NCBI RefSeq assembly: GCF_001913705.1
Contig: NZ_MKQD01000013.1
Span: 1-64,000 of the forward strand
Length of the DNA stretch: 64,000 nucleotides
Direction: 5' to 3'
Source of the DNA: Thalassotalea sp. PP2-459
Lineage (GTDB): Bacteria; Pseudomonadota; Gammaproteobacteria; Enterobacterales; Alteromonadaceae
The translations under genes were made by a program, and so were the position numbers. The notes below the pieces were generated by a model. That model was not told where the DNA came from. It saw nothing but the letters and a program-made list of their open reading frames with translations, and made no database searches. This document shows positions 9,172-17,304 of this stretch, piece after piece; position 1 is the first letter of the stretch, and the number at the start of each line of letters is the position of its first letter.

Positions 9172-9618
9172 ATGTTTGTTGATAAAAATATTACAATCAC
9201 CAGAATGGGTATTATCAATGAGGTATTGTATTTTCCATTGTTTATCGGTGTGAATTAGTTGAAAACTATTTACACCGCAATGACTTAATTTACCATCAAT
9301 ATAAAAAGCATAAGGGGTCCAAATACTCGCGAGGTTATCGCTAACATGGATAGAAATTGATAATAATTTTTCATCCAAATATTTCTCCGATGTATCAACA
9401 AACTGCGCAAACTTTGGTAGTGCAGAGTGTGTTACAACGTTTTCGATTGTAACTCTTTCCAGGTGAGCGCCTTTCGTAAATTGCGCCAATAACTTATCAC
9501 CATCATGTTCACGCATTGCATCAAATAAGTGGTTAATTGGTTTTAACGCACCATTTTCTTGCGCAAAAATTTGAGTTGTCAGAAGTAAAGTCAGCAGAGG
9601 TAGGAAGGTATATTTCAT
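9154..9618 (-). CDS. secreted NTF2-like (SnoaL/DUF4440-type) protein
   Basis: The protein has 154 residues with a signal peptide (hydrophobic 4-18, cleavage near FAQ|E). The body has the alpha-plus-beta cone pattern of NTF2-like proteins: an N-terminal helix followed by a strand pattern ending ...GVNSFQLIHTDKQWKIQYLID, typical of the last hairpin. Catalytic residues cannot be assigned. Convergent with the acylase gene. The stop codon lies inside the shared terminator hairpin. The biological role is unknown. Confidence 0.7.
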   Translation of the reverse strand: MKYTFLPLLTLLLTTQIFAQENGALKPINHLFDAMREHDGDKLLAQFTKGAHLERVTIENVVTHSALPKFAQFVDTSEKYLDEKLLSISIHVSDNLASIWTPYAFYIDGKLSHCGVNSFQLIHTDKQWKIQYLIDNTHSGDCNIFINKHKKTSD

Positions 9619-9753
9619 TGATTGTCCTTATTATTGTTTGTTTTTTATAGTAATCGATCATCACAAAAGTTAAATAGCGAAAGCATATGCATTTGTAACG
9701 AGTTATAATGACTAGGTAATCGTATAAGTATTGTAATATATAAGGTAATAATT

Positions 9754-11094
9754 TTGCATTTTAATGACTTTGGTTTTGACAAACGTTTAATGTCTACAAT
9801 AGAGCATTTAGGTTTTGAACAACCAACAGATATTCAACACCAAGCAATACCGTTAGCAATGCAGGGGCATGATTTAATAGCCTCAAGCAAAACGGGCTCA
9901 GGAAAAACACTAGCGTTTATATTGCCTGCAATGCATAGAATTTCTAAAATGCGTGCGCTTTCAAAAAAAGATCCAAGAGTGGTGATATTGACGCCAACAC
10001 GCGAGTTGGCGAAGCAAGTTTTCAATCAGCTTCGCTTATTTACAAGTGGTAGTGCGTTTAAAGCAGCGTTGATCCTTGGTGGTGAAAATTTTAATGACCA
10101 AGTAAAGGTATTAGAGAAAGATCCGCATTTTGTTGTCGCTACGCCAGGCCGTTTAACGGATCATTTAACCAAAGGACATTTTTATTTAAATGGTTTAGAA
10201 ATGTTAATTCTTGATGAAGCTGATCGTATGCTTGATTTAGGTTTCTCAAAAGAATTAAATCTTATCAATGATCGCGCCGATCATCGAAAGCGTCAAACAT
10301 TAATGTTTTCAGCAACATTAGATCACGCACAAGTAAATGAATTTGCTTTAAAGCTTTTAAATAAACCTAAACGAGTTGCAATAGGCGCTGCCCATACTGA
10401 GCATAAAGATATTAATAAACGCTTTTACTTAGCGGATAACCTTGACCAAAAACAAGTATTGTTAACGCACTTTCTCTCGAAAGAAATATCACAACAGTTG
10501 ATTATATTTACTGCGACACGTTCAGATACGGAAAGGTTAGCGACCGAATTAGAACAGCAAGGACACAATACTGTTGCCTTAAGCGGCGAGTTATCGCAAA
10601 GCAAGCGTAACCAAATTATGGAAAGTTTTGCTAAAGGGCAGCATAAAATATTGATCACTACAGATCTTGCCTCAAGAGGCTTAGACTTAACCAATGTTTC
10701 TCACGTCATTAATTTTGATTTACCTAAACATACTGAAGAATTTGTTCACCGAATAGGGCGAACTGGCCGCGCTGGTAATAAAGGTGATGCCATTTCATTT
10801 GTTGGACCGAAAGATTGGTTAAGTTTTAAAAATATAGAAGCTTTTTTACAACAGTCATTTACCTTTTCAACAGTTGAAGGTATTAACGTTAAATTTTCTG
10901 GTCTAAAACCGAAAAAAGCGAGTAATGCAAAAAATAAAGTCAATAAGCCGAAACAAGAAAAAGCCGCAGTTAAAAAATTACCACCCAAAAAAGTAAGAAA
11001 AGTTAACTTTGAAAAAGATGTTGGTGATTTACCTATATTGAAACATAGCCGTGTAAAGTCTTATAATGACATTGATCGTGATGATGAAGGTTGA
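9754..11094 (+). CDS. DEAD-box ATP-dependent RNA helicase (SrmB/RhlE type)
   Basis: The protein has 446 residues. Motifs in order: Q-motif PTDIQHQAIP, motif I SSKTGSGKT, Ia PTRELA, II DEAD (near 154), III SAT, IV-VI through HRIGRTGRAG. The C-terminal tail is Lys-rich (about 385-430) and probably binds RNA. The start is TTG with AAGGT upstream; the protein begins directly at the conserved F-motif (HFNDFGF), as expected. It unwinds RNA duplexes in ribosome assembly or cold adaptation. Which E. coli paralogue it equals is uncertain. Confidence 0.9.
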   Translation: MHFNDFGFDKRLMSTIEHLGFEQPTDIQHQAIPLAMQGHDLIASSKTGSGKTLAFILPAMHRISKMRALSKKDPRVVILTPTRELAKQVFNQLRLFTSGSAFKAALILGGENFNDQVKVLEKDPHFVVATPGRLTDHLTKGHFYLNGLEMLILDEADRMLDLGFSKELNLINDRADHRKRQTLMFSATLDHAQVNEFALKLLNKPKRVAIGAAHTEHKDINKRFYLADNLDQKQVLLTHFLSKEISQQLIIFTATRSDTERLATELEQQGHNTVALSGELSQSKRNQIMESFAKGQHKILITTDLASRGLDLTNVSHVINFDLPKHTEEFVHRIGRTGRAGNKGDAISFVGPKDWLSFKNIEAFLQQSFTFSTVEGINVKFSGLKPKKASNAKNKVNKPKQEKAAVKKLPPKKVRKVNFEKDVGDLPILKHSRVKSYNDIDRDDEG

Positions 11095-11144
11095 GGAACA
11101 ACCTCTCATCACTTAAGTATTTTTTAAAGTCATGAGGTATGAAA

Positions 11145-11435
11145 ATGGCAAGGAAGTTCGAAATCATAGAAAAAGACTGGTACAAACGCCGTACAATATT
11201 AGGTAAAGATATAAAGCCAGTGCATGTAGCGATACCTGATTATCAGCCGGTTCATAATTATATTTGTAATATGATTGTTAGTTATGATGACGATTCATTA
11301 AAAACCTTGATTGCTCGCGTGTTGTATAATGAATTAACGAGTAAGTGGACTGTCGATGGTATGGAGGTTTCGGTAACGGTCATCGAAATGTCTAACGAAA
11401 ATGCCGGCGATATGTTTAATCGACAAGTAGGTTAA
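11145..11435 (+). CDS. small hypothetical cytoplasmic protein
   Basis: About 96 residues. ATG 11145 is preferred over ATG 11139 because GAGG sits seven bases before it and almost touches the earlier one. There is no signal peptide and no TM segment. Mixed alpha/beta, with an acidic patch (SYDDDSLKT). I do not recognise the family. It lies 50 bases after the helicase and two bases before the GFA gene, so a three-gene operon is likely. Confidence 0.65.
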   Translation: MARKFEIIEKDWYKRRTILGKDIKPVHVAIPDYQPVHNYICNMIVSYDDDSLKTLIARVLYNELTSKWTVDGMEVSVTVIEMSNENAGDMFNRQVG

Positions 11436-11437
11436 GT

Positions 11438-11845
11438 ATGGCAAATACGGCTAGCTGTTTGTGTGGGAAAATAACTTTTTTTGTGCAAGAGTTTATGTCG
11501 GCTGTGGCTCATTGTCATTGTACTATGTGTCGTAAATTTCATGGTGCGGCATTTTCTACTTTTGCAGAGGTTAGCCTTAACCATATTACTTTTACTCGTG
11601 GTGAAGCGTTGCTTCAAAGCTACGTTGCCGATAATAACAGTGTAAGAAAATTCTGCAAATGTTGTGGGTCAAGTCTGATCTTCGAATCAGCATTTAATCG
11701 CTCAGATAATACCATTGAAGTGGCACTCGCAGCGTTTGATCATATTGAAACGATAAAGCCTAACGCACATATTTATGTCGCAAATAAAGCACCATGGTTT
11801 GAAATCACAGACAACATACCTCAATTTAAACATTTTAGAGTATAA
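11438..11845 (+). CDS. GFA/Mss4-fold zinc protein
   Basis: The protein has 135 residues. Zinc-ligand motifs: CLCG (8-11), CHCTMC (about 27-32) and CKCC (about 72-75), the glutathione-dependent formaldehyde-activating (Gfa) family layout. The fold binds structural and sometimes catalytic zinc. Many members have no proven formaldehyde activity, so function is left open. It starts two bases after the previous stop and is probably translationally coupled to it. Confidence 0.85.
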   Translation: MANTASCLCGKITFFVQEFMSAVAHCHCTMCRKFHGAAFSTFAEVSLNHITFTRGEALLQSYVADNNSVRKFCKCCGSSLIFESAFNRSDNTIEVALAAFDHIETIKPNAHIYVANKAPWFEITDNIPQFKHFRV

Positions 11846-11889
11846 AATTTACAATCGGTGTAACTTAACACCGACTGCTGATGTAAGGG

Positions 11890-13416
11890 TTAGGTGGTGG
11901 CTACAAAATTACCATGAAATCCTAATGGTATATGGTAGGGTAGCCAAGCTCGACAAACAGGGCCATTTGATAGCTCTTTCACATCAAAAATATTTAAACA
12001 GGTTCTTTTAGACGGTACATGTAAGGCTGTACCTAGTAAATAACCTTCACCTTCTTTATTTGTTGGGCTAACGGCAATATGTTCTTCTACTAGAAAATCT
12101 TTACCGTAAATATATTGCTGAATCTTTCCATTTGAAACGTGGTAGTTAGAAACAGTATCATTCCAAAGCATTGTTTCTGTTGAGCCAATGGTATAAAGCT
12201 CATGGTTTCTCAAACCAACCTTTGTCTCATTAATACGTGGAAATTCGCTATTTTCCCCGATGTAGTCATGCTGCACTGTGCCATTGGGCTTTAAAGTAAA
12301 CAATGTTGTTTTAGCAGTACTTAAAGATTTTGGGTTTAAGCCTTTCATTAGCGTATTCATGTGATGTAAAACATCAACACTTGAATACAAACTGGCATCA
12401 AAGTGAATGCTGCCATCGCTTTCCTCCCAAGCATTTCCATAATGAAAAGCAAACCCTGATGGTAGGTCAAAACGTTTCTTTAACGTTAAGGTAGCTTTAT
12501 CGACGACTAAAACCTGCATGGGTAATGCATCGTTAAATTCAATTGCATTGAAAAAGCCTGATGTTGTATTGTTTTTTTCTAATGAGGGTAAAATAAGTAA
12601 AATATGTTTATGGGTTATCAGGAAGTCATGCAACATACCACCGCGATAGCTAGTTTTTATTAAATTAACATTGCGAGTAATGCCTTTGGCATTTAACTGA
12701 TAAAGCACAATGTGACCGGTATGTGACATACCGAAATTCCAGATATCACCATTAGCTTCAATTTTTGGATGCGCTGAAAATGCCAAACCTTTTAGAGTAT
12801 TGCCGTAATCGCTATTTTTTCCTAAGTTAACGTATTCTAAAGTGCTAAGATCTTCTTTTGAAATCGCAACAGGTGAGCCTGCTTCCCATAACGCCCATAT
12901 TTCACCATTAACGGGAATAATATTTGTGTTTGCGGTATTTATTGTTTCAGGCGTAGAAACGGGCAAGCCATTAGTTACTCGGCTATCTGGCCCAGAATAT
13001 AGAAATTTACCCGCTTGTTGCTCTTGTTGATATTTACGAGTCTTTACGAATTTTCCTCGATGATAAATTTCTCCATTGTTAAAATGAAAATCTTGGATCA
13101 TGCCATCGCCTTCAAACAAATGCTGATATCGTTGTTGGCCCCGTTCAAATAATGCAGCACCATTGCGATAAAAGTTGCCTTTAATATCTTTGGGAATTGT
13201 ACCTTCTATGGTTAATCGTGTTTTAGAGAATTCCTGATGGGTACCCTGAAAGCCGATAAGTTTTGGGTTGTTAAGCAGTGCTTTATCAAACAAAGCTTTA
13301 TTTTCAGCGAGCGAGTCTTTTTCTTGTAGCATAAACGCTGCAATAGACTCTGTTGTTGGTAGCATGGTTGTGGCTGCTCCCACAACTAAAGACTTTAATG
13401 CTTGGCGTCGTTCCAT
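11890..13416 (-). CDS. carotenoid oxygenase family protein (RPE65/lignostilbene dioxygenase type)
   Basis: The protein has 508 residues. The N-terminus MERRQALKSLVVGAA resembles a Tat signal, so it is probably exported to the periplasm already folded. FYRNGAALFE and FEGDGM match the family's entrance blades. Four iron-ligand His contexts are visible: HPK, HDFLIT, FHYGNA and HGNF at the C-terminus. It oxidatively cleaves double bonds of carotenoids or stilbenes; the substrate is unknown. AAGGGG lies eight bases before ATG. Ten bases downstream of the DUF2141 gene in an apparent two-gene operon. Confidence 0.87.
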   Translation of the reverse strand: MERRQALKSLVVGAATTMLPTTESIAAFMLQEKDSLAENKALFDKALLNNPKLIGFQGTHQEFSKTRLTIEGTIPKDIKGNFYRNGAALFERGQQRYQHLFEGDGMIQDFHFNNGEIYHRGKFVKTRKYQQEQQAGKFLYSGPDSRVTNGLPVSTPETINTANTNIIPVNGEIWALWEAGSPVAISKEDLSTLEYVNLGKNSDYGNTLKGLAFSAHPKIEANGDIWNFGMSHTGHIVLYQLNAKGITRNVNLIKTSYRGGMLHDFLITHKHILLILPSLEKNNTTSGFFNAIEFNDALPMQVLVVDKATLTLKKRFDLPSGFAFHYGNAWEESDGSIHFDASLYSSVDVLHHMNTLMKGLNPKSLSTAKTTLFTLKPNGTVQHDYIGENSEFPRINETKVGLRNHELYTIGSTETMLWNDTVSNYHVSNGKIQQYIYGKDFLVEEHIAVSPTNKEGEGYLLGTALHVPSKRTCLNIFDVKELSNGPVCRAWLPYHIPLGFHGNFVATT

Positions 13417-13426
13417 TGTTAACCCC

Positions 13427-13846
13427 TTAGTAGATGACTGTAGAGTGGGTGATTACATCACTATCGACAATACTCACTTTCATATCCTGATACTTGGCTG
13501 GGCCGAAATTTCCTTTTGCATTATTTGAGTAACCGTAGCCTTCTGTTGGAATGCCAATTAAGTTAGTCGCTAATTGGTTATCGCTATTTTCATCGTGAAA
13601 ATAACGAATGGCATATTCACCATTTTCTAAGTTGCTAAAGGTGAGTATCAGCGTGCCTTCTTTCGCCATTGATTGTTGAGCCATCATTGGCTTATTAGCT
13701 TGATAATTTGATTCACCCTTAAACAGTTGCGCCAATATTTTACCTTGATTACTTTTGACTTCTCGAATTTCTAATTGCAAAGAGTGGCTAAAAACATTTG
13801 CTGATAAAGTCAATAATGTTGTGGCAATTGTTAGTTTAATTTTCAT
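13427..13846 (-). CDS. DUF2141 secreted protein
   Basis: The protein has 139 residues with a signal peptide (MKIKLTIATTLLTLSANVFS). It contains the DUF2141 signature YFHDENSDNQL...GIPTEGYGYSNNA...GPA. A small beta-sandwich periplasmic protein of unknown function. It is first gene of an operon with the carotenoid oxygenase, a pairing that suggests a shared membrane or pigment role (inference). Divergent from the LytTR regulator at 13989, which may control it. Confidence 0.85.
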   Translation of the reverse strand: MKIKLTIATTLLTLSANVFSHSLQLEIREVKSNQGKILAQLFKGESNYQANKPMMAQQSMAKEGTLILTFSNLENGEYAIRYFHDENSDNQLATNLIGIPTEGYGYSNNAKGNFGPAKYQDMKVSIVDSDVITHSTVIY

Positions 13847-13988
13847 TTTCTCTCCAGAATGTTAATTTAAGATTTGTGTATTACTTGTGTCTAAAAAGAC
13901 GTTAAAATGAAAGTTAATTAACAACGAGTAAACATTCGTTTAGCATGACAATTACTACGTGAATTAAACATAAAAGGAAGAAAACGAT

Positions 13989-14828
13989 TTGGCGAATCGT
14001 GAAATACACATTAAAAATCATAAGCTAATAAAGTCATATGATCTTAAAAGTGCCATTAAAGATTTAGTATTTTTGATGGTATTTAGTAGCTTTCTTGCTT
14101 TTTTGAGGCCATTTGGAATGGATGAAATAAGCCTAGCCTATTCTTGGCTATTCTGGTTAGTTGTGTGTTTTTGTGGTTTTGTTATTTATAGTCCAGTCAT
14201 TTCCTATGGTGACGAAATTCTCCCTCGGTACCTTCATAAGAATATAAACAAATATTGGTTAAGAGTTAGCATTTCTACGTTTGTTGCGACTGTCGTAATG
14301 GCATTTGTCGTACCGTTTATCATCTTAATGTTTTTTGACACAACATCATCTTATTTAGCGTCAATACCACAACATTTTATTACCGGTTTATTCATTGGTG
14401 GTTTGATCACCTTTATTTTGACGGTGCATAATTTGTATCAAGATCAAAAAGCAGTCATTGGACAACAAACAGCTGAACTTGCAAATCAGCAAAAAAATGA
14501 TAATGAACAACAATCCCCCTTAGTAAAAAAGTTTATCAATCAATTACCATTAAGTGTTAAAGGCGATCTAGTTTGCTTACAAATGGACGATCATTACTTG
14601 AACGTATACACAGAAAAGGGTAAGCATTTATTATTAATGCGCTTTAAAGACGCATTAACCATGCTCGAAGATTACCCAGGGTTACAAACACATCGCTCTT
14701 GGTGGGTCGCTGAAAAAGCCATAATAGGTACGCGAAAAGAAGGAAGAAAATTGATTTTACTGTTAAACAATGGTGTAGAAGTACCAGTCTCGAATACTTA
14801 TTTACCCGCAGTCAGAGCGTTGATCTGA
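13989..14828 (+). CDS. membrane-bound LytTR-family transcription regulator
   Basis: The protein has 279 residues with a TTG start and AGGAAG about nine bases upstream. Four TM helices lie at about 24-45, 52-70, 93-117 and 128-146, followed by a linker and a LytTR DNA-binding domain (about 180-279; LQMDDHYLNVYTEKGK...LQTHRSWWVA). There is no receiver domain, so sensing is presumably through the membrane. Divergent from the DUF2141-oxygenase operon with about 140 bases between them, making that operon a plausible target. Confidence 0.87.
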   Translation: MANREIHIKNHKLIKSYDLKSAIKDLVFLMVFSSFLAFLRPFGMDEISLAYSWLFWLVVCFCGFVIYSPVISYGDEILPRYLHKNINKYWLRVSISTFVATVVMAFVVPFIILMFFDTTSSYLASIPQHFITGLFIGGLITFILTVHNLYQDQKAVIGQQTAELANQQKNDNEQQSPLVKKFINQLPLSVKGDLVCLQMDDHYLNVYTEKGKHLLLMRFKDALTMLEDYPGLQTHRSWWVAEKAIIGTRKEGRKLILLLNNGVEVPVSNTYLPAVRALI

Positions 14829-14892
14829 TCACGCAACACTTGCTTTTATTTTTTACTATGATGTACTAAAAAGTAAATTTTACTGGGAAGGA

Positions 14893-15693
14893 ATGATTAT
14901 TATATTTTCGTTCATAAAAGCTGTCGTTCTCGCTACTTTGCTAAGTGCTACTAGTACCAGTGTGTGGGGATTTAGTGAACAAAAACCTATAGTGCCGCTT
15001 CCAAAACATATTTCTATTGCGGCACCTGAAATACGACCACTTGTGTATATTGGTGAGAACGGGGGTTTAGCGGGACAATTCGTTACGATGTTCGAGCAAT
15101 TTAGTGTTAGAACAGGGATTAATATTGATATTACAGTTATGCCATGGGGTAGAGCATTACAACAAGTAAAATCAGGAAAAGTCGATGCGTTAATGCCTGC
15201 ATTATTCACTGAGGAGCGTGCAAATTACCTTACTTTTCCTAAAGCTCCATTAGTGGTTTTCTCTGGTAGTGTTATATTACAGCATCGACAAGATACCCGT
15301 GAGATCGCCTCTTGGGACGACATTAAAGATGCCCAAATAGTTAAAGTAAGGTCAATGAATCACGGTGAAAACGTTGAGCAATTATTTACCGATCAAAAAA
15401 ACAGCCTGATAGAAGTAGTGAGGATCACTGATGGTTTGAAGATGCTTCAATACCAGCGTGTTGATTTTGTCGTAATGGATGCTTTAATTGCCAGTTCATT
15501 AATTGAAGAATTAAACCTAGAAAATACCTTAAAAGTCATTCCTCATCCAGAAGAAGCACGATTAATCAATTCTTATTTGGCTTTTTCAACATCATTTGCT
15601 GATAAATATGATGTTGAAAAAATTATGGGGCTAATTAATCAATATAATGATCCAGATAAATATATAAAACAACTAGAAATTTATTCACATTAA
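14893..15693 (+). CDS. periplasmic solute-binding protein (SBP_bac_3-like)
   Basis: The protein has 266 residues with an N-terminal signal peptide (cleavage near VWG|F). The body has the family-3 binding pattern: GGLAGQFVTMFEQF, then MPWGRALQQVKSGKVDALMPALFTEER, which is typical of polar amino acid ABC binding proteins. No ABC permease or ATPase is near, so it may be a stand-alone sensor or solute scavenger. GGAAGG provides the ribosome site. Confidence 0.8.
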   Translation: MIIIFSFIKAVVLATLLSATSTSVWGFSEQKPIVPLPKHISIAAPEIRPLVYIGENGGLAGQFVTMFEQFSVRTGINIDITVMPWGRALQQVKSGKVDALMPALFTEERANYLTFPKAPLVVFSGSVILQHRQDTREIASWDDIKDAQIVKVRSMNHGENVEQLFTDQKNSLIEVVRITDGLKMLQYQRVDFVVMDALIASSLIEELNLENTLKVIPHPEEARLINSYLAFSTSFADKYDVEKIMGLINQYNDPDKYIKQLEIYSH

Positions 15694-15745
15694 GTGGCGT
15701 AGTCACAATTTCATCTGAAACCTTTCCCATTGGGTTTGAATAAAT

Positions 15746-15805
15746 CTGACAGGCTGCTATGTGCCTAAGTACATTAATAAACGCCGAATGTAGAGCAGCT
15801 GTCAG
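15746..15805. repeat. imperfect hairpin
   Basis: CTGACAGGCTGCT at 15746-15758 pairs with AGCAGCTGTCAG at 15794-15805 apart from one bulged G. It is located just before the larger hairpin element and is not a clear terminator, as no T-run follows. Confidence 0.5.
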
Positions 15806-15826
15806 GGCTTCTTGTTGTCAGAGACT

Positions 15827-15963
15827 GCTATTGTTTGACAAAGGGGAGTTCATGTAGCCTGAATAAAAGGCGGATTAGCTTAGCTATAATAGCGAATAAC
15901 GAGCGCCAGCTAAGCGTAATACGTCACTTCTTATTCTCTTTTGTAACGCTTTCAAACAATAGC
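15827..15963. mobile_element. MITE-like hairpin element with 12 bp terminal inverted repeats
   Basis: GCTATTGTTTGA (15827-15838) is perfectly inverted at 15952-15963. Inside, a second nested pairing exists around GATTAGCTTAGCT and AGCTAAGCGTAAT, so the 137 bp can form a long imperfect stem. No coding potential of note. It could be a small non-autonomous mobile element or a structured RNA; only one copy is present in the window. Confidence 0.5.
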
Positions 15964-15973
15964 TCATATTTAG

Positions 15974-16471
15974 CTAAAGTTTACTTTCTTTTTCGTAGCT
16001 ATCCATTGTTTGTTTAATTTTTTTCTTTTCCCACTTTTCACTAAAAGGTTGGAAGACTGTAATAGCATGGGCTCCGATGATCATAGCGAAGCAGATAGCG
16101 GTGCTGATAAGAGCACCAAGGTTTTCGCCTTGATTATAATTTGGTAAAAAGAAAAAGGTAAAAATCCCGAACAAAAACAAGGCTAAAATATAAAATTCCT
16201 TTTTTGACTTTACTTCAGCTTTGGCTATTTTTTCCCTATTTTCTAAGTCAATCAAGGTGTCTTTATTTATTTGAGTGCTATTGGGCTCACTATCGTTATT
16301 TTTTAACACATTTACATCAATTTCAAATACTGCAGCCAAAGATTTCAATGTTTCAAGCCCAACACTTTCACCTTTTTCAACACGTTGAATTGTACGAATA
16401 TTTAAACCACTCAGTTGAGCGAGTTGTTGCTGAGACCAATTGTGCTTTTGCCTTAGGGACTTCACAAACAT
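15974..16471 (-). CDS. XRE-family HTH regulator with two TM helices
   Basis: The protein has 165 residues. The N-terminal HTH (about 3-58) shows WSQQQLAQLSGLNIRTIQRVEKGE. A charged linker follows, then two hydrophobic helices (about 92-110 and 121-140), and a basic tail. This is the layout of HTH-2TM regulators. It is in a scar-rich accessory zone with no obvious target gene beside it. Membrane anchoring is predicted from the sequence; the signal is unknown. Confidence 0.8.
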   Translation of the reverse strand: MFVKSLRQKHNWSQQQLAQLSGLNIRTIQRVEKGESVGLETLKSLAAVFEIDVNVLKNNDSEPNSTQINKDTLIDLENREKIAKAEVKSKKEFYILALFLFGIFTFFFLPNYNQGENLGALISTAICFAMIIGAHAITVFQPFSEKWEKKKIKQTMDSYEKESKL

Positions 16472-16673
16472 AAACTTTATCCTAAACCACCTTCATTATG
16501 CCCAAACTATAACCTAATCTTAGTCGTTGAGAAACGACAAACACATGACAGTCGTACGACTGTAGTAGTACTAGCAATATAAAGCGCTGTTAACCAGCTA
16601 AATAAAGTCAGCTAGAATATGGCACGCAGTGGCAAAGGCAAGCTTTATTTGTCTTACTTTGTTAACTTGATAC
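16472..16673. other. promoter region of the XRE regulator
   Basis: About 200 bases. A small inverted motif GTCGTTGAGAAACGAC near 16522-16537 and ACAGTCGTACGACTGT (16550-16565, a perfect 16 bp palindrome) lie upstream of the XRE gene. The palindrome is a good candidate operator for autoregulation. Confidence 0.5.
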
Positions 16674-16942
16674 TAGAGCGTGTTGAACTTTGCTGTTTGA
16701 TTTTTGTTCAAGGTAAACGCCTTCTGATCGTGGCACTTGGATTCTTGCATAGTCATTCTATGGTTAATTCAAGTAACAAAGAGCAGGAGGCGTTTAGTTG
16801 AACCCTTCGGTCAGCACCTATTTGGCATTTCTACTATGTTATCGCTTGATTTGAGTAGAATAACTACACGACACAAGCTCTGCCTTGTATAAATACCAAA
16901 CAAATTACTGCAAAAACAAACTTGAAAGATCAACACGCTCTA
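16674..16942 (+). mobile_element. 269 bp MITE copy A
   Basis: Bounded by TAGAGCGTGTTGA and its inverse TCAACACGCTCTA. An internal inverted pair TAAACGCCTTCTG/CAGGAGGCGTTTA and a central stem (CTTGGATT...AATTCAAG) allow the unit to fold almost end to end. No transposase is encoded. A near-identical 269 bp copy lies in opposite orientation at 43444-43712. The terminal TA is consistent with TA target duplication, as in IS630/Tc1-mariner derived MITEs. Confidence 0.9.
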
Positions 16943-17013
16943 ATTGAGACTTTTCCCCGAAGGCTAGCGTTTGGCTAAACTTAAAGGCGATTAAACATAA
17001 AAGAGAAAGCTCT

Positions 17014-17212
17014 ATGAAATATACTACTTCTTCATTTTGTTGTGGCATCGATCTACAGGCACAATTTTATATGTTTATATCATTGATGAACGTGGAAAGA
17101 AGGTACTACATCAAAAGAAAAAGCTGAACCTCATCAATTACATAAACTACTCAAACATTACATCGGGCAAGTAATCGTGGGCGTTGAGTGCATGTATTAT
17201 TGCAAAGAGTAA
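17014..17212 (+). pseudogene. remnant of IS110-family transposase N-terminus
   Basis: ATG 17014 opens with CCGIDLQA, the first DEDD-catalytic region of IS110-type transposases. After a frameshift, VYIIDERGKKVLHQKK continues. After another, LLKHYIGQVIVGVEC follows, matching the usual VGVEST region, with a stop soon after. At least two frameshifts and loss of the remaining roughly 250 residues make it a dead fragment. Confidence 0.8.
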
Positions 17213-17256
17213 CCACGTTTACATCTTAAGTAAATGTGTGAATCAAGGGGGTCACT

Positions 17257-17302
17257 AGACATTAAGTGCCCTTATAAGATTTAAAGGACACTTAATGTCT
17301 GT
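17257..17302. repeat. 46 bp near-perfect palindrome
   Basis: AGACATTAAGTGCCCTT at 17257 onward is inverted as AAGGACACTTAATGTCT, with one mismatch and an 11-12 base loop. It ends two bases from the ybiT stop. No T-run follows on the minus strand, so it is more likely an element end or a stabilising hairpin than a canonical terminator. Confidence 0.7.
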
Positions 17303-17304
17303 GT

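Noticed and set aside
15827-15963. Integron attC site
   Set aside because: The ends do not match the RYYYAAC/GTTRRRY core sites and no integrase or cassette array is present.
15835-16017. Short open frame over the hairpin element
   Set aside because: Lies across the inverted-repeat element and the end of the XRE gene; no ribosome site.
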